A stretch of DNA of 64,000 nt from Paracoccaceae bacterium (GCA_028284705.1 JANQRE010000004.1:186001-250000), one strand, 5' to 3'. Positions 28,589 through 38,618 are shown, numbered from the stretch's first letter. The notes: generated by a model from the sequence alone, not told the origin. Made by a program: numbers and translations.

Positions 28589-29620
28589 TCACAGCTCGAT
28601 ATCCAGTGTTACCGGGAAATGATCGGAAGCTGTTAGCAGCGCCTGACGCAGATCATCCCGCCCCCAACAGGCGGGATCGTCGAAGGGATGCCAGATATGC
28701 CAGCGCGGATGGCGGGCGGCGAGATCGGGCGACACCATGACGTAATCGAGCAGCGCATTGAGGTAGCGTTTCTCGTGGGCGACGTAGAAACGAGAAGTTG
28801 AAACGCGCGCGCCGATCCGCTGGTTCAGCGCAGATTGTGCATGCGGATCAAAGAGTTGCTGGTCGGGTTCCTCGGCATGGCCCAGCACAATCTCAACGCC
28901 TGAGCGGCCAAAAAGCTTTTCATATTCATCGAGGCCCGGACCGTCATTGAAGTCACCTAGAACGATCAGACTGTCTTGCGCTTCGAGATGCTGCGCCACA
29001 CGGGCGCGCAACCAGATGCATTGCGCGAGCTGCTTGCGACGATTGGCAATAGAGACGCGCATGATCTCCTTCTTGCTGCGCGCGCCATGGGGGGCTTTGG
29101 ACTTCAGATGCGCGCCGATCAGGCGCAATTCCGTGCCACCCACGGTCTCAACGGCAAGCTCCAAGGGAGGTTTGGAAAAGGTGATCAGGTCTTCGGTTGC
29201 ATCGATATCCAGATCGAGCCGAAACACCCCATCAAACCGCGGCGCATCGCGAGAGCCTTTCTTGCCGGTCTCCTCTCCCAACGGATCGTGGCGCGCCGTC
29301 AGCACAGTCGGATCGTATAGAAAGGCGATCTCCTGCTGGGTTTCATTGGCAAACCCCATCAGCGCTTTCGACGTGCGCAGTCCAAAGTGTTTCACGAAGT
29401 TTTCCAGGGCCTGCACACCATCGCGATGCCGCGAGGTATCAGGGGCTTCGACCACCATGATCCCATCTGCATCCATGGCCCGAAAAACGGTGCCTAACGC
29501 GTTGATCTGCTCTGCCCGCGTCACATCCTGACGGCCAGACCAGCTATTGTTTTCAATGAGTTGCCCGTCATCGTCAAAGAGGTTCGAGAACCACTCGACA
29601 TTATAGGTCGCAAGCCTCAT
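28589..29620 (-). CDS. Endonuclease/exonuclease/phosphatase family protein
   Basis: The 343-residue protein has the EEP fold: TYNVEWFSNLF at the N-terminus, GAHLKSK, a VLGDFNDGPG motif with the catalytic Asp and Asn, and a C-terminal ASDHFPV with the catalytic His. There is no signal peptide, so it is probably cytoplasmic. The natural substrate (nucleic acid, phospholipid or nucleotide) cannot be read from sequence. It overlaps the DjlA-like gene by 4 bp. Confidence 0.85.
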   Translation of the reverse strand: MRLATYNVEWFSNLFDDDGQLIENNSWSGRQDVTRAEQINALGTVFRAMDADGIMVVEAPDTSRHRDGVQALENFVKHFGLRTSKALMGFANETQQEIAFLYDPTVLTARHDPLGEETGKKGSRDAPRFDGVFRLDLDIDATEDLITFSKPPLELAVETVGGTELRLIGAHLKSKAPHGARSKKEIMRVSIANRRKQLAQCIWLRARVAQHLEAQDSLIVLGDFNDGPGLDEYEKLFGRSGVEIVLGHAEEPDQQLFDPHAQSALNQRIGARVSTSRFYVAHEKRYLNALLDYVMVSPDLAARHPRWHIWHPFDDPACWGRDDLRQALLTASDHFPVTLDIEL

Positions 29621-30300
29621 AGCGCGTGAATTTCCTGCAGCTCTTTCCAGGCCTCATTGATGATCACGAGGCGTTTTTCGGCGAGGCGGATCGCTTCCTC
29701 GGGCAATCCACGCGCCTGCAGGCGATCAGGATGGGTTTCGCGCACCATGGCCTGCCATCTCTTGCGTATCTCAGCCATCGGCGTCTCTGGCTCGACCCCC
29801 AACACGTCATAAGGGTCGGGGTGGTGATCGGGAGAGAACTGCGCGCGAATACGCCGGAATGCGCGTTCTGGCAGGCCGAAAATCTCTGCCACTGTGCTGA
29901 GAAATTCGTTCTCCGCCGGGTGCAGGTCGCCATCTGCCACTGCGATGTGGAAAAGCCCCTCGACCAGATCAATCAACGGCTCCTTGCGGTCCCCGAACAT
30001 GCGCGCGATCTGCTGCGCATAGCCGTCAAACCCGGCCACATCCTGCCGCGCGAGATCGAAGACGCGCGCTGCGTTCGCTTCTTCCTCGGGCGGGATGTAA
30101 AACACCTCGCGAAACGCGGCGACCTCGTTGCGGTTTACCTGACCGTCCGCCTTGGCCATCTTCGCGCCAAGCGCAATCACCGCGATTGCGAAGGCCACGG
30201 TGGTCTCCGGTGCGCGGCGCAGGCGCTCGAAAACTTCCGACAGCCCTTCGCCGGCGGCAAGGGCTGCGATGGCGTCCGCTATGCGTTCCCAGATCGACAT
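29617..30300 (-). CDS. DjlA-like co-chaperone (TerB plus J domain)
   Basis: ATG 30300 gives 227 residues; a longer open frame to 30384 has no fold support. A TerB-like domain (about 30-140, with ALGAKMAKADGQVNRNEV) precedes a C-terminal J domain, DPYDVLGVE to the end, including the HPD motif (THPDRLQ) that activates DnaK. No membrane helix equivalent to that of E. coli DjlA is obvious. It overlaps the downstream EEP gene by 4 bp. Confidence 0.88.
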   Translation of the reverse strand: MSIWERIADAIAALAAGEGLSEVFERLRRAPETTVAFAIAVIALGAKMAKADGQVNRNEVAAFREVFYIPPEEEANAARVFDLARQDVAGFDGYAQQIARMFGDRKEPLIDLVEGLFHIAVADGDLHPAENEFLSTVAEIFGLPERAFRRIRAQFSPDHHPDPYDVLGVEPETPMAEIRKRWQAMVRETHPDRLQARGLPEEAIRLAEKRLVIINEAWKELQEIHAL

Positions 30301-30332
30301 GGGGTGAGGTGTAGCGGATTGCGCGGGGAGTG

Positions 30333-30824
30333 TCAGAGGATTTTCTGCATCAGCACAAGATTGTGCCACCGGTCGAATTTCCACCCCACTTGCGGCATCG
30401 AGCCGACATGGTTGTAGCCCAGCCCCGCAAAGAATTTGCGCGAGCGCATATTGGTCTCGGTGATGCCCGCGACCAGCACGTGGATATCTGCCTCTTTCGC
30501 AATATCTTCAAGCGCTTGCATGAGGTTCTTGCCATAACCTGCCCCTTGCGCGGACTGCGCCAGCGAGATGGTAACCTCCTTCGTGCGCGCATATCCCTGC
30601 CCGCCGCGAAACGGGTGATATGCGGCGAACCCGACCACTGCGCCTGCATCTTCCAGCACCAGAACCGGGTCGCCGTCTCGCGCGTGATCGCTGAGAAAGG
30701 CGGCGATGGCCTCGGGCGTTTTCTCCACCGGATTGAATGTGATATCCGTCTCGCGAATAAGCGGGTTCCAGATCGCGCCAATCGCCTCAATATCACCGTC
30801 AGTTGCGGGCCGGATCCGGGTCAT
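30333..30824 (-). CDS. GNAT N-acetyltransferase, phosphinothricin acetyltransferase-like
   Basis: This 163-residue protein matches the Pat/MnaT subgroup: IRPATDGDIEAIGAIWN at the start, the acetyl-CoA-binding segment QSAQGAGYGKNLMQAL, and VAGITETNMRSRKFFAGLGY. It acetylates a small amine or amino acid analogue; the substrate is not predictable. The start overlaps the VOC gene stop by 4 bp. Confidence 0.88.
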   Translation of the reverse strand: MTRIRPATDGDIEAIGAIWNPLIRETDITFNPVEKTPEAIAAFLSDHARDGDPVLVLEDAGAVVGFAAYHPFRGGQGYARTKEVTISLAQSAQGAGYGKNLMQALEDIAKEADIHVLVAGITETNMRSRKFFAGLGYNHVGSMPQVGWKFDRWHNLVLMQKIL

Positions 30825-31444
30825 GTCAGGCGCACATCACCTTGTGGCGTCGACAAAAGCGCCTCCATCCAGGGCGTTTCAGAGGCCATGAACAGGATCG
30901 TGTCACGCGGCATATGTGGCGCAAAAACCTCTGCCATTTCAGCGGCTTGTGGGTGATGCAGCGTGAGCGCTTGCAGCCGAACGCCATGATCCTCCAACCG
31001 AGGTGCGGGATGCGCTTCGCCACCCCATTCGATCACTGCCGGGGCCCAGCCATCGAAGGGCAGAATACCGCTTTCCGGCACCGCCATCTGCCAGCGAAAA
31101 TCCCCACGCTCCATGAGGATGGGGCGCCCAAACCCCTCGGGCAGGGTTTTCAGCGCGCTCGTCATATCGTCGGTTGCCACAATCCAGTTCGTTAGCCGCG
31201 CATCACCCGCGAAATTGTCGATATTGAACCAGCGGGGGTGATCGGGGCCAGGCGCGTCCGGGTTGATCGCGATCAGCTCGAAATAAATCTCCGGCCCCAG
31301 GCTCAGCAGGTGGTTATGGGTTCCCATATAGGGGTGCTCTCCGCGCGGCATCAGCGGCACGCCAAGCGTTTCTTCCAACGCGGCTTTTGCCGCCGCCAGA
31401 TCGGTGCAGGCCATCGCGATGTGATCGAGGTGCAGAAGGTTCAT
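30821..31444 (-). CDS. VOC-superfamily glyoxalase-like protein
   Basis: ATG 31444 gives 207 residues, a glyoxalase-like domain protein (PF13468 type). LHLDHIAMACTDLAAA and MGTHNHLLSLGPEIYFELIA carry the metal-site His and Glu positions. The longer upstream frame overlaps the divergent folate gene and is discarded. Substrate unknown. It heads a minus-strand run of five genes down to 28271. Confidence 0.82.
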   Translation of the reverse strand: MNLLHLDHIAMACTDLAAAKAALEETLGVPLMPRGEHPYMGTHNHLLSLGPEIYFELIAINPDAPGPDHPRWFNIDNFAGDARLTNWIVATDDMTSALKTLPEGFGRPILMERGDFRWQMAVPESGILPFDGWAPAVIEWGGEAHPAPRLEDHGVRLQALTLHHPQAAEMAEVFAPHMPRDTILFMASETPWMEALLSTPQGDVRLT

Positions 31445-31507
31445 GCGTGCAAGCGTAGGAGCTGTCAAAACGCTTGCCAAGCCCCGCATTTGGCGGGAAA
31501 GAGGCGC

Positions 31508-32068
31508 ATGGACCAAGCGCTTGCTGATCAAAAAGCCGCCGCCCGCAAAGCCGCTTTTGCGCGCCGCAAAGCCGTGAAATCTGCGGCGCGGGATGCCGAG
31601 GCTGCGAAACACTTGCTCGAAGCGGTCTTGCCGCACCAAGGCGCCCCGCTGGCGGGTTACATGCCGATCCGCACCGAGGTCGATCCGCTGCCTGTCATGA
31701 GCGCGATGGCAGCCTTCGGAGCCGTCGCTGTGCCGGTCATCCAAGGTGAGGGCCAACCGCTGAAATTCCGCCGATGGAGCCCGGGTTGCGCCATGATCGA
31801 CGGTCCCTTCGGCGCTCAAATCCCCGAGGCTGGCGTCTGGATCACCCCGCGCGTCATGATCGTCCCGCTCGTCGCATTCGACCGCAAAGGCGGGCGGCTG
31901 GGCTATGGCGGAGGTTTCTATGACCGCACGCTGGAGGCTCTGCGCGCCGCGGGCGACGTCACTGCGATCGGCTTCGCATACGCCGCTCAGGAGGCAGAGG
32001 ATTTGCCGCTCGAGACCACCGACCAGCTGCTCGATATGATCGTGACCGATGAGGGCATGATCCGCTGA
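31508..32068 (+). CDS. 5-formyltetrahydrofolate cyclo-ligase
   Basis: ATG 31508 gives 186 residues. The enzyme converts 5-formyl-THF with ATP to 5,10-methenyl-THF, returning inhibitory folate to the one-carbon pool. Typical motifs are ARRKAVKSAA, GYMPIRTEVDP, and the C-terminal VPLVAFDRKGGRLGYGGGFYDRTL. It is divergent from the VOC gene with a 63-base gap, too short to hold the 6S RNA often found beside this gene. Confidence 0.93.
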   Translation: MDQALADQKAAARKAAFARRKAVKSAARDAEAAKHLLEAVLPHQGAPLAGYMPIRTEVDPLPVMSAMAAFGAVAVPVIQGEGQPLKFRRWSPGCAMIDGPFGAQIPEAGVWITPRVMIVPLVAFDRKGGRLGYGGGFYDRTLEALRAAGDVTAIGFAYAAQEAEDLPLETTDQLLDMIVTDEGMIR

Positions 32069-32137
32069 GCGGACTCAGCGATCACCACCTGCGCAACTGA
32101 CATTGCTCTTTCCCGCCATTCAGCCTAGGCGTGAGGC

Positions 32138-32953
32138 ATGAGACTTCTCTATCTTGGTGATATCATGGGCCGTGCGGGCCGTGCGGCGATCAAGGAGCGA
32201 CTGCGTGGGCTGCGCGAGCGCTGGAAGCTCGATTTTGTCGTCGTCAATGGCGAGAACGCGACCAGCGGGGCCGGGCTTTCCGGCGCACATGCTACCGAAT
32301 TGCTGGCCGCGGGCATCGATGTCCTGACCCTCGGCGATCACGCCTTCGACCAGAAGGACATGCTGCAATTCATCGAAACCGAGCCGCGCATCCTCCGCCC
32401 CCTGAACTTCGCTAAGGGCGCGCCCGGCAAAGGCGCGCGGGTCTTTGATGCGCCGGGCGGTCGCAAAGTGCTTGTGGCGCAGATCCTCGGCCAGGTCTTC
32501 ATGAAACGCGCCTTCGATGATCCGTTCGGGCGGCTTGATGAGGTCTTGAAAACCCACACATTGGGCGGCCTCGTGAACGCCTCGATCATCGATGTGCATT
32601 GCGAGGCCACCTCCGAGAAGATGGCCATGGGCCACTGGTGCGATGGGCGCGCTTCGCTCTGCGTCGGCTCGCACACCCATGTGCCCACGTCAGACGCGAT
32701 GATCCTACCCGGCGGCACCGCCTACCTGACCGATGCCGGCATGTGCGGTGACTATCACTCCGTCATCGGCATGGAGAAGGCAGAGCCGATGCGCCGTTTC
32801 GTGACCGGCATGGTCAAAAGCCGCTTCCAGCCTGCAACGCAGGAGGCCACGCTCTCGGGCGTCTATGTCGAGACCGACGACCGCACCGGCAAAGCCACCC
32901 GGATCGAGATGGTGCGCGAGGGCGGGCGTCTCACAAATGCCGGTCCGGACTGA
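32138..32953 (+). CDS. YmdB-like metallophosphoesterase (TIGR00282 family)
   Basis: The 271-residue protein has the di-metal phosphodiesterase motifs LYLGDIMGRAGR, VVVNGENATSG, LGDHAFDQ, VHCEATSEK and VGSHTHVPTSD. Homologues hydrolyse cyclic nucleotides or 2',3'-cyclic phosphates. It follows the folate gene by 69 bases and precedes the DMT exporter by 5. Confidence 0.92.
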   Translation: MRLLYLGDIMGRAGRAAIKERLRGLRERWKLDFVVVNGENATSGAGLSGAHATELLAAGIDVLTLGDHAFDQKDMLQFIETEPRILRPLNFAKGAPGKGARVFDAPGGRKVLVAQILGQVFMKRAFDDPFGRLDEVLKTHTLGGLVNASIIDVHCEATSEKMAMGHWCDGRASLCVGSHTHVPTSDAMILPGGTAYLTDAGMCGDYHSVIGMEKAEPMRRFVTGMVKSRFQPATQEATLSGVYVETDDRTGKATRIEMVREGGRLTNAGPD

Positions 32954-32958
32954 AACAC

Positions 32959-33885
32959 ATGCACTCGGCCAGATTCTTCTTCGCCGTGCTCGTGGTGATG
33001 GGGGCCGGGTGGGGGATCACCCAGCCGTTCGCAAAGATCGCGGTCAGCACAGGCTACCTGCATTACGGGCTGATCTTCTGGCAACTGGTGATTGGCGCGG
33101 TCCTGATGGTGCTCATATGCACAGCGACCGGCCGCAAGATCCCGTGGAGCGTCCCGGCCCTGCGCGTCTATGTCATCATCGCGCTCATCGGCACCATCCT
33201 TCCACAGGCGGCCTCCTATCGCGCGATCATCCATCTGCCCGCGGGGTTGATGTCGATCCTTCTGTCCCTCGTGCCGATCTTTGCTTTCCCGGTCGCCATC
33301 GTGCTGGGCAATGAGCGTTTTGCCTGGGTGCGGCTCTTAGGCCTTCTCTGCGGCTTCATCGGCATCCTGCTGATCGTTGCCCCGGAGGCGAGCCTGCCCG
33401 ACCCGGCCATGCTGCTCTTCATCCCGCTGGCGCTTGTCTCGCCGCTTTTCTACGCCTTTGAGGGGAATTATGTGGCCCGTTGGGGCACCGCGGGGCTCGA
33501 TGCGATCCAGGTGATCACTGGAGCTTCGATCATCGGCGCGGTCATCGCCTTGCCCTTGGCCATCGGTGCGGGGCATTGGATCAACCCGCTTATACCCTGG
33601 GGCGCGCCGGAATGGGCTCTGATCGCAAGCTCTGTGATCCATGTGGGCGTCTATGCGGCCTATGTCTGGGTTGTGGGGCAGGCGGGGCCGGTCTTTGCCG
33701 CGCAAGTGAGCTATCTGGTGACCGCATTCGGCGTGTTCTGGGCCATGGTGCTTTTGGGCGAACGCTATTCGATCTGGGTCTGGGCGGCGTTCGGTGTGCT
33801 CATGGTGGGGCTAACGCTGGTGCAGCCGAAGCGGAAAGGCGTACTTGCAGCGCCCGGACTGCCGGTCCACTCTGAACGCGAGTAG
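32959..33885 (+). CDS. DMT-superfamily (EamA) transporter
   Basis: The 308-residue polytopic protein has about ten hydrophobic helices arranged as two EamA halves. GAGWGITQPFAKIAV opens the first half and YLVTAFGVFWAMVLLGERYS marks the second. It probably exports a small metabolite or amino acid. It is 5 bases from the upstream phosphodiesterase gene. Confidence 0.87.
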   Translation: MHSARFFFAVLVVMGAGWGITQPFAKIAVSTGYLHYGLIFWQLVIGAVLMVLICTATGRKIPWSVPALRVYVIIALIGTILPQAASYRAIIHLPAGLMSILLSLVPIFAFPVAIVLGNERFAWVRLLGLLCGFIGILLIVAPEASLPDPAMLLFIPLALVSPLFYAFEGNYVARWGTAGLDAIQVITGASIIGAVIALPLAIGAGHWINPLIPWGAPEWALIASSVIHVGVYAAYVWVVGQAGPVFAAQVSYLVTAFGVFWAMVLLGERYSIWVWAAFGVLMVGLTLVQPKRKGVLAAPGLPVHSERE

Positions 33886-33900
33886 TGCAACGAGACCGAG

Positions 33901-35679
33901 ATGGACCTGTTCCAATTCAACGAAACGACGCAAGCCTTCGTTGCCATGGGCACGGTTTTGGCGATGTTCGTGCTGTTTGTGCGCGAGACCTATCCGACCG
34001 AGGTCGTGGCCATTGGCGGGGTCGCGTTCCTCCTGATCACCGGCGTTTTACCCTATGAGGGCGCTCTGACGGTGCTGTCGAACCCAGCCCCGTGGACCAT
34101 CGCCGCGATGTTCATCGTCATGAGCGCTCTGGTGCGCACCGGCGCGCTGCACTGGTTCACCCAAGTGGCAGAGCGGAATGCCGCGGCCCGACCCGCCGTG
34201 GCCTTGGGCGCAATGCTGGGGTTTGTGGTGCTGTCTTCGGCCATCGTCTCCAACACGCCCGTGGTTGTGGTGATGATCCCGGTCTTTGTGCAGCTTGCCA
34301 AAACCATGGGACTTTCGGCCTCCAAACTGTTGATTCCCTTAAGTTACGCGGCGATTATCGGCGGAACCCTGACCCTGATTGGTACCTCCACAAACCTACT
34401 GGTCGATGGCGTGGCTCGGGCCAATGGGTTGGAGGCCTTCTCGATCTTCGAAGTTACTCCTCTGGGCATCATCCTGGTGATCTGGGGCATGATCTATCTG
34501 CGCTTTATCGGCCCGATCCTGCTGCCGGATCGAGACAGTATGGCGACGCTGCTCTCGGGCCGTTCGAAGATGAAATTCTTCACCGAGGCCGCGATCCCGC
34601 CCGAAAGCAATCTCATCGGGCGCGAGGTTCTCGATGTGCAGCTTTTTAAACGCGAGGGCGTGCGTTTGGTCGACGTTGTGCGTGGCGATACCTCGCTGAG
34701 GCGCAACCTAAAGGACGTGACCTTGCAAGTGGGCGACCGGGTAGTCCTGCGCACCGAAATGACCGAGCTGTTGTCTTTGCAAGCCAACAAGGAGCTGAAA
34801 CGCGTCGATCAGCTGTCTTCAGTGGAGACCACGACAGTCGAGGTTCTGATCACGCCTGGTGCCCGCATGGTGGGGCGCACGCTGGGCTCCTTGCGGCTGC
34901 GGCGGCGCTACGGGGTCTATCCGCTGGCCGTGCATCGGCGGAACCAGAATATCGGCACGCAGCTCGACGAATTGACCGTGCGCGTCGGCGACACGCTGCT
35001 GCTCGAAGGTGCGCCGGAGGATATCGCGCGGCTGGCGGCGGATATGGACCTGGTCGATGTCGCCAAACCCTCGGCCCGGGCATTCCGCCGCTCTCACGCA
35101 CCGATTGCGATCTTCGGCCTGATCGGGCTGGTGGCCTTGGCCGGATTTGGGGTCGCGCCGATCTTCCTGCTGGCGATCCTTGCGGTCGCCCTGGTGCTCT
35201 TGAGCCGTTGTATCGACGCCGATGAGGCCTTTGCGGCGGTCGATGGCCGCCTGCTGGCGCTGATCTTTGCGATGTTGGCCATCGGTGTCGCGCTGGAAAG
35301 CTCCGGCGCGGTGTCGCTGATCGTCGAGGCGCTGGCCCCGTATCTGCAGGGCCTGCCGCCCTTCTTCCTGGTCTGGGGCATCTATCTTCTGACCTCGGTC
35401 CTGACCGAGTTGGTGTCCAACAATGCCGTGGCAGTCGTCGTCACCCCCATCGCCATCGGCCTCGCCGCCGCCATGGGCATCGATGCGCGGCCCTTGGTCG
35501 TGGCGGTCATGGTCGCGGCCTCGGCCAGTTTCGCCACGCCGATCGGCTATCAGACCAACATGCTGGTCTACGGGCCGGGGGGATACAAATTCACCGATTT
35601 TATGCGCGTGGGCATCCCACTGAACCTCTCGGTCGGGCTCTTGGCCTCGGCTGTCATCCCGTTTCTCTGGCCGCTATAA
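33901..35679 (+). CDS. SLC13-type anion permease with two RCK_C (TrkA_C) domains
   Basis: The 592-residue protein has an N-terminal membrane half (1-210) with the SLC13 hairpin signature SNTPVVVVMIPVF and GTSTNLLVDG, two cytoplasmic TrkA_C/RCK_C domains (about 215-385), and a C-terminal membrane half with SNNAVAVVVTPIA. Members transport sulfate or dicarboxylates with Na+. It starts 15 bases after the DMT gene. Confidence 0.9.
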   Translation: MDLFQFNETTQAFVAMGTVLAMFVLFVRETYPTEVVAIGGVAFLLITGVLPYEGALTVLSNPAPWTIAAMFIVMSALVRTGALHWFTQVAERNAAARPAVALGAMLGFVVLSSAIVSNTPVVVVMIPVFVQLAKTMGLSASKLLIPLSYAAIIGGTLTLIGTSTNLLVDGVARANGLEAFSIFEVTPLGIILVIWGMIYLRFIGPILLPDRDSMATLLSGRSKMKFFTEAAIPPESNLIGREVLDVQLFKREGVRLVDVVRGDTSLRRNLKDVTLQVGDRVVLRTEMTELLSLQANKELKRVDQLSSVETTTVEVLITPGARMVGRTLGSLRLRRRYGVYPLAVHRRNQNIGTQLDELTVRVGDTLLLEGAPEDIARLAADMDLVDVAKPSARAFRRSHAPIAIFGLIGLVALAGFGVAPIFLLAILAVALVLLSRCIDADEAFAAVDGRLLALIFAMLAIGVALESSGAVSLIVEALAPYLQGLPPFFLVWGIYLLTSVLTELVSNNAVAVVVTPIAIGLAAAMGIDARPLVVAVMVAASASFATPIGYQTNMLVYGPGGYKFTDFMRVGIPLNLSVGLLASAVIPFLWPL

Positions 35680-35685
35680 AACACC

Positions 35686-36132
35686 ATGCGCGCGCTGATC
35701 CTGATCTCTTTAGTCTTGAGCCTCGCAGCCTGTGACCGGCTGCGCGACCGCTATTTTCCGCAGCCTCCTGCGCCGACGCTTGAGGACCTGCAACCGGCTG
35801 TTGAACGCGATGCCCGGCCCGATCTTGTGGTGCTGGAAACCGCTGCCGTGATCATCGTCATGGATGATGGCGCACAATGCATCGGCCCGGCCCGGGAGCG
35901 CGCTGGCACGGGGCAGGGCTGGACCGGCAAACTTACCGAATGCGCTTATCCCTACAGCTATCAGGTGCAACTCAACGCCGGTGCGGTGTCCGGTCAATTG
36001 CAATTGCAGGAGGTCTCGGCCCTTGGCGGTGTGGTGGACGAGGACGCGCCGCCCTTTCGACCGATTGCCGTGGTTTTGATGACAGACACCATCGGGAGGA
36101 GTTATCGCTTCGAAAGCATCGAGGGTTTTTGA
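35686..36132 (+). CDS. Lipoprotein of unknown function
   Basis: The 148-residue protein has a lipoprotein signal peptide with LSLAAC (cysteine near residue 16). The mature domain is beta-rich with a pair of cysteines (C64 and C86 approximately) around GAQCIGPARE and LTECAYPYSY. It follows the SLC13 gene by 6 bases. No family is recognised. Confidence 0.75.
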   Translation: MRALILISLVLSLAACDRLRDRYFPQPPAPTLEDLQPAVERDARPDLVVLETAAVIIVMDDGAQCIGPARERAGTGQGWTGKLTECAYPYSYQVQLNAGAVSGQLQLQEVSALGGVVDEDAPPFRPIAVVLMTDTIGRSYRFESIEGF

Positions 36133-36193
36133 GGCAGGTGTAATCCAGCGGAGGCGCTGCCGCGCCGTTTCAGATATACCAGCGGCACGTGAC

Positions 36194-37975
36194 CTAGAGC
36201 GGCCAGAAGACTAGGATGGCTGGGATCGACGCCGCCACCACCAAGATTTCCAAAGGCAGCCCCATGCGCCAGTAATCCCCGAAGCCATAACCTCCGGGAC
36301 CGAGGATCAGCGTGTTGTTCTTATGGCCGATGGGCGTAAGGAACGCACAACTCGCCGCCACGGCGACGGCCATCAGGAACGGATCGGCGGAAACGCCGAG
36401 CGACTGCGCCATCTGGATGCCGACCGGGGCCGCGACGATGGTGGTCGCGGTGTTGTTGAGCACATCGGAGAGCGTCATGGTCACAACCATCAGCACCGTC
36501 AAAATCGCCCAGGCAGGCAGACCTTCGGTGATCCCAATGAGAGATCCGGCGATGAGTTCCGTGCCGCCTGAGGTTTCCAGCGCGGCGCCCAGAGGGATCA
36601 TTGAGCCCAACAGTACTACGACCGGCCATTCGATATGGGTGTAAATCTCTGAAATCGGGATAATTTTCGTCAGCACGAAGGCCACGACTACCAGTCCAAG
36701 GGCGACGGGAAGGTAGATCAGGCCAAGGCTCGCACCGATCACGGCACCGGCAAAAAGCGCGATGGCGAGCCAGACCTTCTTGTCCTCGGTCACCGCCAGC
36801 CCACGCTCGGCCAGCGGCAGGCAGCCCAGCCATTCCGTGACATCCGATGCGCGGTCTTGTGGAACCAGCAGCAGCAGAATGTCACCGGTCTGCACCACGG
36901 TCTTGCGGACCTGGTTCCTCACCGGTTTGCCCTGTCGCGAAATGCCCATCAGCACCGATTGCTGCCGCCAGGCGAGGCCAATGCTCTGCGAGGTCTTGCC
37001 ATTGATCCGCGACTGATCGGTGACGACCACCTCGATCACCGTCAGACCGGCGCCGTCCGCACGCAGATGCTCTTGCCGCTTCTGATCGGCGAAATCGAGG
37101 GAGAGGGCGGCGCGAAACTCGTCCAGCGCTTCAGGCGTGGCTTCGATGACCAGCGCGTCTCCGGCGGCGAGCACCGTGTTCTGCGCGGTGCCGTAGCGGC
37201 GTTTGCCGTCGCGCACGAGGCCGAGGATCGCCACATCATTCTTTTCCGCGACCTCGTAGAGCTCGCCCACGCGTTGGCCGATCAGTTTCGATTTCTCCGG
37301 CACCGTCAGCTCCGCGATGTAATCGGCATAATCATCCATCGGATTGCCGGAATTGGTCTGATTGCCGCTCTGCGGGATCAGCCGCCAGCCGATCAGGGCG
37401 ACGAAGGCCAGCCCTGCGATGGCTGTGACCCCGCCCACCGGCGCGAAATCGAACATTTTGAACGGCGCGCCCAGGGCATCCTCGCGGATCGAGGCGATGA
37501 TGATATTAGGCGGAGTGCCGATCAGGGTGACCATGCCGCCGAGGATGGTGGCGAAGGAGAGCGGCATCAGGCTGAGGCCCGGGGCACGACCGGCTTTGCG
37601 CGCGGTCTGGATATCGACGGGCATCAGCAGGGCAAGCGCTGCGACATTATTCATAAACGCGCTCAAGACCCCGCCAATTGCGCCCATCAGCGCGATATGG
37701 CTGCCCAGCGAGCGTGCACTGTCCACCAGCGTGCGGGTGATCAGAAAGACCGCGCCGGAGCGCACCAGCCCGGCGGACACGACCAGAACCAAGGCCACGA
37801 TCAGCGTCGCGGGATGGCCGAAGCCGGAAAACGCGTCTTTGGTCGGCACCACACCGAGGACGACGCCTAGCATCAGCGCGGTGAAAGCGACGAGGTCATA
37901 GCGCCAGCGCCCCCAGAGCAGGAAGACGAATACGGCGCCAAACAGGGTGAAGAGGATGATCTGGTCTTGCGTCAT
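36194..37975 (-). CDS. SLC13-type permease with RCK_C domains, second copy
   Basis: The 593-residue protein has the same architecture as the gene at 33901: membrane half with MNNVAALALLMPV and GTPPNIIIASIRED, two RCK_C domains (about 215-385), and a second membrane half with LNNTATTIVAAPVG. It is convergent with the 33901 copy across the lipoprotein gene. It starts 31 bases after bchJ and so may be read from the bchE promoter. Confidence 0.9.
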   Translation of the reverse strand: MTQDQIILFTLFGAVFVFLLWGRWRYDLVAFTALMLGVVLGVVPTKDAFSGFGHPATLIVALVLVVSAGLVRSGAVFLITRTLVDSARSLGSHIALMGAIGGVLSAFMNNVAALALLMPVDIQTARKAGRAPGLSLMPLSFATILGGMVTLIGTPPNIIIASIREDALGAPFKMFDFAPVGGVTAIAGLAFVALIGWRLIPQSGNQTNSGNPMDDYADYIAELTVPEKSKLIGQRVGELYEVAEKNDVAILGLVRDGKRRYGTAQNTVLAAGDALVIEATPEALDEFRAALSLDFADQKRQEHLRADGAGLTVIEVVVTDQSRINGKTSQSIGLAWRQQSVLMGISRQGKPVRNQVRKTVVQTGDILLLLVPQDRASDVTEWLGCLPLAERGLAVTEDKKVWLAIALFAGAVIGASLGLIYLPVALGLVVVAFVLTKIIPISEIYTHIEWPVVVLLGSMIPLGAALETSGGTELIAGSLIGITEGLPAWAILTVLMVVTMTLSDVLNNTATTIVAAPVGIQMAQSLGVSADPFLMAVAVAASCAFLTPIGHKNNTLILGPGGYGFGDYWRMGLPLEILVVAASIPAILVFWPL

Positions 37976-38006
37976 CCGCTAGCTGTAGCGCGGGCGGGCG
38001 GGCGCG

Positions 38007-38618
38007 TCACCCGTGAGTTGCGCAAGCAGCCTGGGACTTTTGCGTCAGGACGAAGCGACAGGTCTTGGCGCCGCGGCCACAGCAGGTCGGCTCGCGGGCG
38101 ATGTAAGGCCGGCGCAGAAGGATCGAGAAAAGGCTCGCAAAGACCGCCATGTGCCAATGGCAGCCCGACGGTGCTTCGCCCTTGTCGAAGGCCAGCGGGT
38201 TGGCGTCGATCTCGAATACCAGCGGGTTTGTGGACGTGACGCTGAAATCGCCCGAGCCGGCGAAGGTCCAGGCGTGTTTGGCGATGGCCCGGGCCAGGAG
38301 AGGTCCCGCCAGCGCCGTGGGCAGGATACGAAACAGGAGCTTTACGACTTTGGGGATCCGGTTGGCGACGATATAGGCTGCCGTTCGGGCACCTCCCTCG
38401 CGGGAAACGCGCTCCGCCTCCTTTGGGCTGAGCTCATACAGGGCCTTGTGCAGCGCCAGCGCATCCGCTTGCGGGATCATGTTGTTCCCGCTCGGCGTCG
38501 AAATTTTCGCCTGATGCCAGACCCTTAAGGCACCTTTCTCACCCAGATGGCGCCGCAACGGTGCCTCCATCTGGAGAATGGCATTCGGGCCGACCAGCGG
38601 CCCGGTCTCGTCAGGCAT
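38007..38618 (-). CDS. bchJ: BchJ-like protein (V4R domain)
   Basis: The 203-residue protein resembles BchJ, classically called bacteriochlorophyll 4-vinyl reductase and now thought to assist porphyrin intermediates. It has a V4R-type fold with the cysteine-containing end [15 protein letters not shown], and an N-terminal segment [16 protein letters not shown]. The gene overlaps the bchE stop by 8 bp and is translationally coupled to it, which strongly supports the name. Confidence 0.82.
   Translation of the reverse strand: MPDETGPLVGPNAILQMEAPLRRHLGEKGALRVWHQAKISTPSGNNMIPQADALALHKALYELSPKEAERVSREGGARTAAYIVANRIPKVVKLLFRILPTALAGPLLARAIAKHAWTFAGSGDFSVTSTNPLVFEIDANPLAFDKGEAPSGCHWHMAVFASLFSILLRRPYIAREPTCCGRGAKTCRFVLTQKSQAACATHG

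Noticed and set aside
31238-31507. An N-terminal extension of the folate cyclo-ligase frame
   Set aside because: It overlaps the divergent VOC gene and has no place in the enzyme fold; ATG 31508 gives the family length.
31445-31507. A possible 6S RNA next to the folate cyclo-ligase gene
   Set aside because: The gap is only 63 bases, too short for 6S RNA, and no matching hairpin is visible.
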